From Mycobacterium sp. (lineage in GTDB: Bacteria; Actinomycetota; Actinomycetes; Mycobacteriales; Mycobacteriaceae), in NCBI GenBank assembly GCA_023264735.1, contig JAHFVD010000021.1, positions 41,966 to 105,965 on the forward strand: 64,000 nt of DNA, written 5' to 3'. Of the stretch, positions 1 through 8,151 are shown one piece after another. The position numbers were made by a program, and so were the translations under genes. The first letter of the stretch is position 1; every line of letters begins with the position of its first letter. Below the pieces are notes generated by a model. The model was not told where the DNA came from, did no database searches, and saw nothing but the letters and a program-made list of their open reading frames with translations.

Positions 1-1
1 C

Positions 2-1087
2 GGGCAGTCCCGAATGCTGCCGCGGGAGGCCTATGTCGAGGCCGAGGTATTCGACTGGGAGAAGCGCCACATCTTCTCCGGCTGGCACTGCGTGGGCCAC
101 GCCGGCGACCTCGACGGGGTTGGCGCGCAGAAGGCCGTCGGATCGGGTGCCAACGGAATCCTGTTGGTGCGCGGCGACGACCATCAGGTGCGCGCCTTCG
201 CCAATGTGTGCCGCCACCGTGGACACGAGATGCTGGCATGCGGTGCGACCGCCAAGCGGCGCGGCATCGTCTGTCCCTACCACTCGTGGTCCTACAAGCT
301 CAACGGCGAACTGCGCAAAGCACCGCTCTTCGATTCCGCCGAGGGCTTCAACTCCGACCAGTTCGGCCTTGCCGAGCTGCGACTCGTGGACTGGCACGGT
401 TACCTGTTCGTCGACCCCAGCGGTAGTGACGCCGATTTCGACCAGCACGTCGCCGGTATGGAAGACGTCATCGGGCCATACCGTCCCGAGGATCTGACCG
501 TGGTGGCACGGCACTCCTACGAGCTGGAGACCAACTGGAAGGTGATCGTCGAGAACTACCAGGAGTGCTATCACTGCTCGACGATCCACCCCGAACTGTC
601 CAAGATCAGCCCACCCACCAGTGGTGAGAACCTCGACCTGCCCGGCGACTGGATCGGCGGCTGGATGGGGATGATCGACGAGGCCGAGACGATGTCGCTG
701 AGCGGGCGCAGCGGCGGCGTGGCGATCAAAGGCCTTTCCGAACAACGACTTCGCACCGTCATGTATCTGGTGGGATTCCCCAACCTGCTGGTGAGCCTGC
801 ATCCCGATTACGTGATGACCCACCTGATGACGCCGTTGGCCGTCGACCGCACCCACGTGGAATGCGCGTGGGCGTTCCCGAAAGAAGCGCTGGACAAGCC
901 TGATTTCGACCCGTCGTACGCGGTGGACTTCTGGGATCTGACCAACCGGCAGGACTGGACGGCCTGCGAATCGGTGCAGCGGGGGCTGAGCTCGCCGCAC
1001 GCCCGGCCGGGGCCGCTGGCCCCCGACGAGGACGGCGTCTACCAGTTCGTCACCCGGGTTGCCCGAGCCTACAGCGGGTCTCGCTGA
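2..1087 (+). CDS. Rieske aromatic ring-hydroxylating dioxygenase, alpha subunit (5' partial)
   Basis: Large subunit of a three-component Rieske non-heme iron oxygenase. Counting from the ATG at 14, the Rieske cluster ligands are CRH (C66, H68) and CPYH (C87, H90). The mononuclear iron motif lies near residues 180-194 (NYQECYHCSTIH). The frame is open to the left edge, and family proteins usually have some residues before the LPREAY-like segment, so the true start probably lies outside the window. The C-terminal catalytic domain looks complete. It is of the benzoate/choline-monooxygenase-like type rather than the KshA type seen at 8881 and 13855. Substrate unknown; no reductase gene is adjacent. 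Confidence 0.88.
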   Translation, partial: GQSRMLPREAYVEAEVFDWEKRHIFSGWHCVGHAGDLDGVGAQKAVGSGANGILLVRGDDHQVRAFANVCRHRGHEMLACGATAKRRGIVCPYHSWSYKLNGELRKAPLFDSAEGFNSDQFGLAELRLVDWHGYLFVDPSGSDADFDQHVAGMEDVIGPYRPEDLTVVARHSYELETNWKVIVENYQECYHCSTIHPELSKISPPTSGENLDLPGDWIGGWMGMIDEAETMSLSGRSGGVAIKGLSEQRLRTVMYLVGFPNLLVSLHPDYVMTHLMTPLAVDRTHVECAWAFPKEALDKPDFDPSYAVDFWDLTNRQDWTACESVQRGLSSPHARPGPLAPDEDGVYQFVTRVARAYSGSR

Positions 1088-1242
1088 ACGCCGCTGCGGC
1101 TGGTAGCGTCCGGAGCGGGCGCGCAGGACCGCCCGACGTCCGCTCGAAGAGGCTCAGCCTCCCTGCTCTCGACGTGTGATTCCCGACCGACCTCCTTCTC
1201 GGCCCGGCCTCGCGGACGCAGGGCACGTGAGAGGAGGCCGTG

Positions 1243-2472
1243 ATGGCCAGTTCCCTGCCCGACAATCCGTCTCTCGAACGGCTGCGGACGGATGCGCGCA
1301 CCCTGCAGCGCGGCGCCATCGCCGGCGACGCCAAGGCGCTGGAGACGGTCCGCCGCTATCACCCCCGGTCCGATATCGCGTTGGGCTCGGGGCGATTCCG
1401 GTTGCACGACGCTCAGGTCACCGTCGCCCGCGGTTACGGGTTCAGCGGCTGGCCGACTCTGGTCGGCTATTTGGCGGTCGCCGAAGAACTCGCGGTGGAT
1501 CCCAGTGGGATCACCGAGGACGAATTGGCTGCGGCCGACCGGTTCTGCTCGTTGTCGTCTTTGCGCTACGACCACACCGATGGCCCGCCACGGTGGCACG
1601 GGGCTGCCGATTTGTTCGAAGCGAATCCCGATGTGCCACAACATCATGTGTGGGCCGCGGCCTCGGCGGCCGACCCCGTGGCGCTGCGCCTCCACCTCGC
1701 GGCACGTCCCGGGCTGGCCACCACGCCGGGCGGCCCATTCGGCTGGGTGCCGCTACTGTATCTGTGTTACTCGCGGGTTCCCCTGCCGCGCAACGAATCT
1801 GACGTGCTCGCAGGGGCAGTAGCGCTTCTGGACGCCGGTGCCGACCCCAACTCCGGCTACCTCTGGCGCGGTATGGCGACACCGTTCACGGCGCTCACCG
1901 GGGTGTTCGGCGAAGGGGAACAGGGGCCTGGCCGTCAACCGCGCCACCGATTCGCGCCGGCTCTGGCTGTGTTGCTGTTACAGCGCGGCGCACACCCCGT
2001 CGACCAACAGGCCCTGTACAACCGCATGTTTCGTGCCGACAACTCGCATCTCGAGCTGCTGTTCGGTCACGGCTTGGCCGATGCGGGCCCGAGCCCGTGG
2101 GAACGTCGTCTGGGCGAAGCGATGGAAACCCGTGCGCAGATGTGGCAGCGCCAAATCGACTGGGCCGCCGAACATGGCTTCGCCGACCGACTTGCGTTGT
2201 TGGCCCTGCACGGGATCGACATCGCACAAGCCGAACTGGTCGAGCACGAGTTTCCCGACGATCCGAACGTCCGCGACGACGATGGCGCCACACCACTGCA
2301 CCACGCGGCCTGGAGTGGTGACCTGAACTTGATTCGACGGCTTCTCGAGGCGGGTGCGGATCCCAGCCTCGTCGATCACCGCTTTGGGACGACACCGTTG
2401 GGCTGGGCGCAGCATGCCTACCAGACCGAGGCGGCCGCGTACCTGGACAGCTGGCAGACTCGCACGCTGTGA
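1243..2472 (+). CDS. Ankyrin-repeat protein
   Basis: About 409 residues. Ankyrin-like repeats are clear near the C-terminus (ATPLHHAAWSGDLNLIRRL then GADPSLVD), with a weaker one near residues 185-210 (ALLDAGADPNSGY). The N-terminal third resembles the region that precedes ankyrin repeats in many actinobacterial proteins of this type. ATG 1243 is preferred over GTG 1240 because the GAGGAGG Shine-Dalgarno at 1231-1237 is better spaced. No signal peptide is seen, so it is probably a cytoplasmic protein-interaction scaffold. It overlaps the next gene by 4 bases (GTGA), which suggests co-translation with the patatin-like protein. Confidence 0.8.
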   Translation: MASSLPDNPSLERLRTDARTLQRGAIAGDAKALETVRRYHPRSDIALGSGRFRLHDAQVTVARGYGFSGWPTLVGYLAVAEELAVDPSGITEDELAAADRFCSLSSLRYDHTDGPPRWHGAADLFEANPDVPQHHVWAAASAADPVALRLHLAARPGLATTPGGPFGWVPLLYLCYSRVPLPRNESDVLAGAVALLDAGADPNSGYLWRGMATPFTALTGVFGEGEQGPGRQPRHRFAPALAVLLLQRGAHPVDQQALYNRMFRADNSHLELLFGHGLADAGPSPWERRLGEAMETRAQMWQRQIDWAAEHGFADRLALLALHGIDIAQAELVEHEFPDDPNVRDDDGATPLHHAAWSGDLNLIRRLLEAGADPSLVDHRFGTTPLGWAQHAYQTEAAAYLDSWQTRTL

Positions 2473-3320
2473 CGACGAAACGAGCCCTGATCCTGGCCGG
2501 CGGCGGACTTGCCGGCATCGGCTGGGAAACCGGAATCCTGCGTGGGATCGCCGACGTAGCGCCCGATACCGCGCAGGCGCTGCTGGACTCCGACGTCCTG
2601 GTCGGCACCTCGGCCGGCTCCACCGTCGCCGCGCAGATCAGCAGCCCGCTGTCGCTGGCGGAGCTCTTCGACCGCCAGACCGGCGACATCTCGACGGAGA
2701 TCGACTCGGGCGCCGACTTCGATGCGATCACCGCGCTGTTCCTCTCCGCGGTGGCGCAACCCGGCGACGTCCGGGAGAAACTGCAGCGCATCGGGACCGT
2801 CGCACTGAACGCGCCGACCGTCCCCGAGTCGGTCCGCCGGAAAGTCATCGAAGCGCGGCTGCCGTCGCACACCTGGCCCGCACACGATCTGCGGATCACC
2901 GCGATCGACACCGCGACCGGGGATCTGGCGGTCTTCGATTCGTCGTCCGGGGTGGACCTGGTCGACGCGGTGGCGGCCAGCTGCGCGGTGCCGGGCACCT
3001 GGCCGCCGGTGACCATCGGCGGCAGGCGTTACATGGACGGCGGCGTCAGCAGTTCGGTCCATACCGTCGTGGCCAACGACTGTACGACGGCGGTGGTCCT
3101 GGTGCCCGCGAGCGAATCCACACCGTCGCCGTTCAGCAGCGGCACCGCGGCCGAAATCGCGGCCTTCAGCGCGCGGACGTTCGCGATCTTCGCCGACGAC
3201 GAGTCGCTGGCGGCGTTCGGCCCCAACCTGCTCGACCCCCGTTGCCGGACTCCCTCAGCGCTGGCCGGGCGAGAACAAGGCCGCCGGGTGGCTGCCGCGA
3301 TCACGGAGTTTCTGAAGTGA
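2469..3320 (+). CDS. Patatin-like phospholipase
   Basis: Predicted lipid acyl hydrolase of 283 residues with a Ser-Asp dyad. The glycine-rich oxyanion loop is at residues 11-13 (GGG), the nucleophile elbow GTSAG has S48, and the catalytic Asp is in the DGG motif near residue 189. It starts with GTG overlapping the upstream ankyrin stop codon. Its 3' end overlaps the convergent patatin gene on the other strand by 20 bases. The lipid substrate cannot be told from sequence. Confidence 0.85.
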   Translation: MTTKRALILAGGGLAGIGWETGILRGIADVAPDTAQALLDSDVLVGTSAGSTVAAQISSPLSLAELFDRQTGDISTEIDSGADFDAITALFLSAVAQPGDVREKLQRIGTVALNAPTVPESVRRKVIEARLPSHTWPAHDLRITAIDTATGDLAVFDSSSGVDLVDAVAASCAVPGTWPPVTIGGRRYMDGGVSSSVHTVVANDCTTAVVLVPASESTPSPFSSGTAAEIAAFSARTFAIFADDESLAAFGPNLLDPRCRTPSALAGREQGRRVAAAITEFLK

Positions 3321-4302
3321 GAGTGTTGCGGTAGCCGTCCAGCGCTTTGGCGGCAAGCTCGCGGCCGAGGATGATGACCTCGGCGGCGCGGTGGAATTCC
3401 AAACTGCGGCAAGCAGTTCGGGGTACTTCGATCAGCAGATCGGGTGGGTAGGCCGCCATCTGATGGCGGGCCAGGGCGGCCTGCGCGATTTCGATGGTGC
3501 GGTTCATCACCGCGAAGCTGCCCAGCCTGGGAATCGGGGCTTCCAGGTCCTCGGTGCCGTCGTCGGCATCCGCCCCGGTGCCGAACCGGCTCAGCATCGA
3601 GCGGGCCGCGGGGGTGTCGAGAATGGACCGCGCGGTATTGGTGTCCAACAGTCCTGATGTGCTGCGCAGCAGCCTGCCGAGCCATTCGGTGCTCGCGCGG
3701 GTCTCGGGGTCGCTCGGGGTGCTCTCGTCATCGTCGGGAGCCGGGCCGGACAGGCTGACCGCGATGGTCACGTCGGCGTTGACCGCGGAGATCGGCGCCA
3801 TCGGCAGCGGGTCGAGGATCCCACCGTCGGCCAGCAGCCGGCCGTCGAGGACGTGCGGGGCGATGATGCCGGGGATCGCGATCGAAGCGCGAATTGCGGC
3901 GTCGACCGGTCCGCGCTGCAGCCACACCGATTTTCCTGCGATCAGATCGGTGGCCACCGCGGTGTAGGGGATCGGCAGGCTTTCGATGGTGGCCTCGCCG
4001 AGGATGTCGCGCACCGCGTCGAGGATTTTCTCGGCGCGCAGCACGCCCGCTGCGGTGATCGACGGGTCGAGCAAGCGCAGCACGGCCCGCTGCGTCAAAG
4101 TCTTGGCCCAGTCCGAGAATTCGTCCAGGGATCCGGCGGCGTGCAGGCCACCGACCAACGCCCCCATCGACGAGCCGGCGATACCGACGACTTCGTATCC
4201 GCGACTGTGGAGTTCGTCGATCACGCCGATGTGCGCGTACCCCCGCGCGCCGCCGCTGCCGAGAGCAAGCGCGACCCGTGCGACGGGGGATTGTTCGGCC
4301 AT
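3301..4302 (-). CDS. Patatin-like phospholipase, RssA/NTE type
   Basis: A second patatin-family serine hydrolase, 333 residues. GSGGARGYAHIGV near residues 15-27 forms the oxyanion region, GSSMG carries the nucleophile S45, and DGG near residue 164 gives the catalytic Asp. This arrangement is closer to the RssA/neuropathy-target-esterase-like group than to its convergent neighbour at 2469, so the two are not a recent tandem duplication. It is predicted to be cytoplasmic, with no signal peptide. A strong hairpin lies just upstream (4339-4368) and isolates it from the gene at 4397. Confidence 0.85.
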   Translation of the reverse strand: MAEQSPVARVALALGSGGARGYAHIGVIDELHSRGYEVVGIAGSSMGALVGGLHAAGSLDEFSDWAKTLTQRAVLRLLDPSITAAGVLRAEKILDAVRDILGEATIESLPIPYTAVATDLIAGKSVWLQRGPVDAAIRASIAIPGIIAPHVLDGRLLADGGILDPLPMAPISAVNADVTIAVSLSGPAPDDDESTPSDPETRASTEWLGRLLRSTSGLLDTNTARSILDTPAARSMLSRFGTGADADDGTEDLEAPIPRLGSFAVMNRTIEIAQAALARHQMAAYPPDLLIEVPRTACRSLEFHRAAEVIILGRELAAKALDGYRNTLTSETP

Positions 4303-4338
4303 GGCTCCATTGTCCTCACTCAGGGCCAGACGGGACGA

Positions 4339-4368
4339 GGAAGGGCACCCCTTGCGGGGTGCCCTTCC
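4339..4368 (-). terminator. Rho-independent-like hairpin after the small secreted protein gene
   Basis: Perfect 13-bp inverted repeat, GGAAGGGCACCCC / GGGGTGCCCTTCC, with a TTGC loop. It lies about 30 bases past the stop codon of the minus-strand gene 4397-4582. There is no long U tract, which is common for mycobacterial terminators. Confidence 0.7.
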
Positions 4369-4396
4369 GTCGTCGGTGCGCGTCGTCGCGCCCCGG

Positions 4397-4582
4397 CTAG
4401 TCGCGCTGGACTGCGTCGATGGAGCTCAGCTTGTCGCTGCCCACCGTGTAACCCAGCGAGTCGAATGTGGTGTGGCGGGTGTCACCGGACCCGCTAGGGG
4501 CGGCGGCCGCGGGAGCGGCCATGCCGATGACGACCGCGCTCATCGCGGAACCCAGCAGGGTCGCGATCGCGAACTTGGTCAT
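4397..4582 (-). CDS. Small secreted protein
   Basis: 61-residue exported protein. A Sec-type signal peptide covers about residues 1-28: a Lys near the N-terminus, a hydrophobic core, and a run ending AAPAAAAP. The mature part is only about 33 residues, polar, and without cysteines. It resembles the many short secreted proteins of mycobacteria whose function is unknown. A weak Shine-Dalgarno (AAAAGG) precedes the ATG. Confidence 0.65.
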   Translation of the reverse strand: MTKFAIATLLGSAMSAVVIGMAAPAAAAPSGSGDTRHTTFDSLGYTVGSDKLSSIDAVQRD

Positions 4583-4722
4583 TTGCTGCCTTTTCTTCGA
4601 GTTTCTTCAATTACAGAGAAGTAAACCCCGAGGTCAGGCAAATAATTCCATTGGCAGGGATTGAGTGGCGGTTGGCAGGAAGTCGTCGTCGCGGTGACTT
4701 TTGCTACCCGTGATTGCAACGG

Positions 4723-5154
4723 TCAGCAGCCGCCCTCGGCGGCCGCGCGCACCGCGACGATGACAGCGGCCTGCTGCGCGGTGGACAACTGGCCCCACGT
4801 GCTGTTGAACGTCGCCGGACCGGCGGGCGCGTTGCCCTGGAGCTCCTTGAGGAACGGCTCGACCAGCGTTGCCGGGTTGCCGCCCTTGGCTTCCATCCAC
4901 GTCTTGGTGGCCATGCAGGCCTGCGCATATTGTTCTTCGGTCGATTCTGCGGGCACGTCAATTCGAGTGGTCACCCCGCCAGGTGACGTCCCTACGGCGC
5001 CGGACGGCGGGGCCGCCTCGGCCGACGGTTGCGCGTCACTCGACGCTGCAGGCGTCGTGGAGGTGCTGTGCCCGCCGCCGCCCGACGAGCATGCGGCCAG
5101 AGTTGCGACACACGCCGCGGCGGCGAAGAGGGGGCGACATCGGTGACCGCGCAT
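4723..5154 (-). CDS. lpqV: LpqV-like lipoprotein
   Basis: 143-residue predicted lipoprotein with a short positively charged N-terminus, a hydrophobic segment and a LAAC lipobox (C22), then a Ser/Gly/Pro-rich linker. The mature domain carries GVTTRIDVPAESTEEQYAQA and a C-terminal QAAVIVAVRAAAE, which I recognise as matching mycobacterial LpqV. It should be anchored to the outer face of the membrane. Function is unknown. The assignment is from memory of the family, not from a search. Confidence 0.75.
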   Translation of the reverse strand: MRGHRCRPLFAAAACVATLAACSSGGGGHSTSTTPAASSDAQPSAEAAPPSGAVGTSPGGVTTRIDVPAESTEEQYAQACMATKTWMEAKGGNPATLVEPFLKELQGNAPAGPATFNSTWGQLSTAQQAAVIVAVRAAAEGGC

Positions 5155-5271
5155 GGAATCAATCTATGCAACACTGGCGGCCATGACGGAGCGCACCGGG
5201 TCTCGGGACTGTTGTTAGGCGCCAGCCAACCCCCGATCTGACCCTGCAACTCTGTTTGAAAGTTCCCCGTC

Positions 5272-5853
5272 ATGCCGTATTCGGGCGCCGCCCTTTCCCT
5301 TGCCACATTTCCCTCCACCGCTCCGGCGGTATCCGCACCCACCCGGTTGCGGTTGCCCGACCTGTTGCACGCCACCGACCGGTACGCCGATGAGGTGCTG
5401 CGCGGTCGGTTCAACGACCGGTTGCCCGCCGGTGGGCCGCCGACCGAAGAACGGTGGTTCACCCGGCTGTACGCCGACGACGAGCTCGACGTCTGGCTGA
5501 TCAGCTGGGTGCCTGGTCATTTCACCGAATTGCACGATCATGGCGGATCGTTGGGTGCGCTCACGGTGCTCTCTGGTGGCCTGCACGAATACCGTTGGGA
5601 CGGTGAGCGATTGCATCGCCGTCGCCTCGATGACGGGGATCAGGCGGCATTTCCGCTTGGCTGGGTTCACGACGTGGTCCGCGCCCCGACGGTAGCGCCC
5701 GTTGTTGCGCCGCCCACCGCAGCGACGCTGAGCGTGCACGCCTACTCGCCGCCGCTCACCGCGATGTCGTATTACGAAGTGACTGAACGCAACACGCTGC
5801 GCCGCACGCGCACGGAGCTGACCGACGAACCCGAAGGACAATGCTCGGAATGA
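5272..5853 (+). CDS. Cysteine dioxygenase type I family protein
   Basis: 193-residue cupin of the cysteine dioxygenase family, which oxidises a thiol (cysteine to cysteine sulfinate in characterised members) using Fe(II) held by three histidines. Visible ligands are HDH (H88, H90) and H133 in the LGWVHDV segment. The SVHAYSPPL motif typical of the family follows near residue 158. It is followed at once by a rhodanese-domain gene (ATGA overlap), which suits sulfur metabolism. No clear Shine-Dalgarno precedes the ATG at 5272. Confidence 0.85.
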   Translation: MPYSGAALSLATFPSTAPAVSAPTRLRLPDLLHATDRYADEVLRGRFNDRLPAGGPPTEERWFTRLYADDELDVWLISWVPGHFTELHDHGGSLGALTVLSGGLHEYRWDGERLHRRRLDDGDQAAFPLGWVHDVVRAPTVAPVVAPPTAATLSVHAYSPPLTAMSYYEVTERNTLRRTRTELTDEPEGQCSE

Positions 5854-6251
5854 GCAGCCGAATCGATCGCATCCTGACTGTCGCGAGGGAGCGACTGCGC
5901 CGATTGGAGGCCTCCGACGTTCCGGCTGCCCTGCGACGCGGCGCGATTCTTGTCGACATCCGGCCGGCGGCCCAGCGAGCTGTCGAAGGGGAGGCGGCGG
6001 CTGCGCTGGTGATCGAACGCAATGTGCTGGAGTGGCGGTGCGACCCGACCAGCGACTCCCGGCTGCCCCAAGCGAAAGACCACGACGTCGAATGGGTGGT
6101 GTTGTGCTCGCAGGGCTACACCTCCAGCCTGGCCGCCGTCTCATTGCTGGACCTCGGTCTGCACCGGGCCACCGACGTCATCGGCGGATATGAGGCGCTG
6201 GTCGAGGTCGGCGTGCTCGCCGCGCTGGACGAACTTGCGTCGGCTCCTTGA
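5850..6251 (+). CDS. Rhodanese-like domain protein
   Basis: Single-domain rhodanese (sulfurtransferase) of about 133 residues. The active-site loop is CSQGYTSS, with the Cys at residue 89 when counted from the alternative ATG at 5841. The LVDIRP segment typical of the domain start is also present. ATG 5850 overlaps the stop of the cysteine dioxygenase gene, and ATG 5841 is also possible because GAAGGA lies at 5833-5838. The pair could move or process sulfane sulfur downstream of cysteine oxidation; the exact reaction is inferred. Confidence 0.8.
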   Translation: MSSRIDRILTVARERLRRLEASDVPAALRRGAILVDIRPAAQRAVEGEAAAALVIERNVLEWRCDPTSDSRLPQAKDHDVEWVVLCSQGYTSSLAAVSLLDLGLHRATDVIGGYEALVEVGVLAALDELASAP

Positions 6252-6435
6252 TCCCGTGACGCTCTCGGAGGCACACAGTGATCCGGGCCGGGACCACAAT
6301 TAGTTAGCAATCGTTCACCAATTGCTTGACGGAGCCGGCTGCCTACCTAACCTGCCGATCTTGAGCAAGAGTTCTGTGCCTGATCGGTGCGGTATGCTCG
6401 CTGACCGTTTGACCGAGGCCAGCGCCAGGCATTAA

Positions 6436-6457
6436 ACTTAGCACCTATTCACTAAGT
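6436..6457. promoter_or_regulatory. Palindromic operator upstream of the reductase gene
   Basis: Perfect 6+6 inverted repeat ACTTAG-N10-CTAAGT, 16 bases before the reductase start codon. The core at 6438-6455, TTAGCACCTATTCACTAA, resembles the site at 32160-32177 on the opposite strand (13 of 18 positions). The form and size suit a TetR-family repressor; the binding protein is unknown. The rest of the 222-base gap (6252-6473) shows nothing else recognisable. Confidence 0.6.
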
Positions 6458-6473
6458 ACAGGAAGGTCGTCGG

Positions 6474-7463
6474 ATGTCCTTGGCAGAGGAAGCGATTGTG
6501 GTGTCGCACGGGATCTCGGTCAACCGCGACATGCTCGTCGCCAAGAAGCAGGCTATCGCCGGCGGTGTCGTTTCCTTGACGTTGACAGATTCCGCAGGTG
6601 AAAACCTGCCTGAATGGGCTCCGGGTTCCCATATCGATGTACAGATCTCGCCCGGTGTGGTTCGCCAGTACTCACTGTGCGGCTCGACCGATGACCAGCA
6701 GAGTTGGACGATTGCGGTCCTTCGCGAGGAAGAGGGCCGCGGCGGATCGCGGCACATCCACGACGAGTTACAGGAAGGCTCGCTCGTCCGGGTGTTGGCG
6801 CTACGAAATCTCTTTCCGTTGGAGCCGGCTGAACGCTACCTGTTCATCGCCGGGGGTATCGGAATCACCCCGATAATTCCCATGCTGGCCGCCGCCGATG
6901 CGGACCATCGGCCATGGCGGTTGTACTACGGCGGGCGAAACCGCGACTCGATGGCATTCGCCCACGATCTGTCGGTGAAGTACGGACCGAACGTCGTAAT
7001 TCAGCCCCAAGATGAGCAAGGCATGCTCGATCTCGCCGCAATCCTGGATTCGCCGGCGCAGGGCCAACACGTGTACTGCTGTGGTCCCACCGGCCTGATC
7101 TCCGCGGTGGAGGAGCGCTGCCGCCAGCAGTGGCCCGATGGCCACGTGCATGTCGAGCGCTTCACCGCCGAGAACAGTTCCCTGGCGACTGACGCGCCTT
7201 TCGAGATCGTACTGCGCAGTACCGGTGAGCACATCACCATTCCGGCGGACCGCAGCATTCTCGCTGTCCTCAACGAGGACCACGGTATGGAGCTGATCAG
7301 CGGCTGCGAACAGGGGATCTGCGGAACATGCGAGATCAACGTCGTCGACGGAGTGCCTGACCATCGCGACCAGGTGCTCAGCGCCGAGGAGCGCGAACTC
7401 AACAAGTCGATAATGACGTGCGTCTCGCGGTGCCTTAGCGGCCCGCTGACACTTGACCTCTGA
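6474..7463 (+). CDS. Phthalate-dioxygenase-reductase-type ferredoxin reductase (FMN/FAD, NAD, 2Fe-2S)
   Basis: 329-residue electron-transfer protein for oxygenases. In order it has a flavin-binding barrel (RQYSLCG near residue 64), an NAD(P)-binding domain (AGGIGITPI near 125), and a C-terminal plant-type 2Fe-2S domain with CEQGICGTC near 278-286 and a last Cys near 316. That order is typical of phthalate dioxygenase reductase/VanB relatives rather than of KshB. It is the only intact oxygenase reductase in the window, so it probably serves the Rieske oxygenases at 8881 and 13855 (inference). An AGGAAGG Shine-Dalgarno lies upstream, preceded by a perfect palindromic operator. Confidence 0.9.
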   Translation: MSLAEEAIVVSHGISVNRDMLVAKKQAIAGGVVSLTLTDSAGENLPEWAPGSHIDVQISPGVVRQYSLCGSTDDQQSWTIAVLREEEGRGGSRHIHDELQEGSLVRVLALRNLFPLEPAERYLFIAGGIGITPIIPMLAAADADHRPWRLYYGGRNRDSMAFAHDLSVKYGPNVVIQPQDEQGMLDLAAILDSPAQGQHVYCCGPTGLISAVEERCRQQWPDGHVHVERFTAENSSLATDAPFEIVLRSTGEHITIPADRSILAVLNEDHGMELISGCEQGICGTCEINVVDGVPDHRDQVLSAEERELNKSIMTCVSRCLSGPLTLDL

Positions 7464-7481
7464 GTGCGATCAATTCTCGGA

Positions 7482-7760
7482 CTACATGCAGCCACGTGCG
7501 CACACGTCGGCGGGCGGTGCGGTCTCGGGTGCAAGCATCGCCGGAACTTGGTTTTGTGGTTGTTGGGTGAGGTCGACGTCACCGTCGAGGTCGGGCGCCA
7601 AGGGTACGAACTGGCAGACGAACGAGACGGTAAGTTCGCATGGATTGGTGCCCGGTTCACCGGCCGCAAGCGGCGCCAGGCCTACCGATGAGCTAACGGC
7701 GAAGACGATTGCCAGGCAGAGTAATCCAGCCTTCGAGATGAGCGAACCCACGATCGACAC
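7482..7760 (-). CDS. Small secreted protein, Cys-containing
   Basis: 92 residues from a GTG start. A signal peptide covers about residues 1-33 (hydrophobic core GLLCLAIVFAV, then LAAGEP). The mature part has four cysteines (CELTVSFVC and DVCARGC) that could form disulfides, plus a Pro/Gln-rich centre. The layout matches short conserved exported proteins of mycobacteria of unknown function. It is convergent with the reductase gene, with an 18-base gap. It is co-directional with the BFD-like gene upstream on the same strand, 9 bases apart, so the two probably share a transcript. Confidence 0.65.
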   Translation of the reverse strand: MSIVGSLISKAGLLCLAIVFAVSSSVGLAPLAAGEPGTNPCELTVSFVCQFVPLAPDLDGDVDLTQQPQNQVPAMLAPETAPPADVCARGCM

Positions 7761-7769
7761 TGCGCCAGC

Positions 7770-8009
7770 CTATCGTGGCCGCCAGTTCGCCGGACGTCGT
7801 TGGGACCTGTGGATTCCGCGCGCTCCGGCGCGCGGTGGCGAGCCTGACGATTCATGCTCTGCGAGCAGCTGTCGAATGCGGACGTGGCATGCCCCGCACC
7901 CGGTCCCGGCGTGGCATGAGCGACCTACGTGCGCCACAGAGCGGGCGCCGCGCTCGATGGAGTCCACGATCATGCCGTCGGACACGGCATGGCAGCTGCA
8001 GACGAACAT
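7770..8009 (-). CDS. BFD-like [2Fe-2S] protein (bacterioferritin-associated ferredoxin family)
   Basis: 79-residue protein with the BFD fold signature C4-x-C6 then C38-x2-C41, exactly 31 residues between the two pairs. The domain fills residues 1-50; the basic, Arg/Pro-rich tail is not part of it. Characterised Bfd proteins pass electrons to bacterioferritin to release iron. GGGAG stands a few bases before the ATG. No bacterioferritin gene is seen nearby, so here it could equally feed another redox partner. The upstream region contains palindromes (8041-8070). Confidence 0.8.
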   Translation of the reverse strand: MFVCSCHAVSDGMIVDSIERGARSVAHVGRSCHAGTGCGACHVRIRQLLAEHESSGSPPRAGARGIHRSQRRPANWRPR

Positions 8010-8040
8010 TCAAGCTCCCGAATCGTAACGACGCCAGCGC

Positions 8041-8070
8041 AACATACATTAGTTAATGATCATTCATGTT
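8041..8070. promoter_or_regulatory. Palindromic AT-rich site upstream of the BFD-like gene
   Basis: Perfect 10-bp palindrome AATGATCATT (8055-8064), flanked by an outer AACAT/ATGTT pair. It does not match the IdeR iron box well (about half of positions), so it is more likely a TetR-type or other dimeric site. The remainder of 8010-8151 shows no gene. Confidence 0.4.
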
Positions 8071-8151
8071 AACCGACTGAACGAGCGTGACGCAACTGGT
8101 GAGCGCGTCGGTAGTGGCATGGGCTCGCCCTGCCCGCACGGGCTGCGGCGA

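Noticed and set aside
3301..3320. Fusion or frameshift between the two patatin genes
   Set aside because: They are on opposite strands and merely overlap at their 3' ends.
8041..8070. IdeR iron box upstream of the BFD-like gene
   Set aside because: Only about half of the 19 consensus positions match and the TTAGG/CCTAA ends are missing.
8132..8143. GCCCG-CA-CGGGC hairpin after the TetR gene at 8152
   Set aside because: The loop would be two bases, too small for a stable hairpin.
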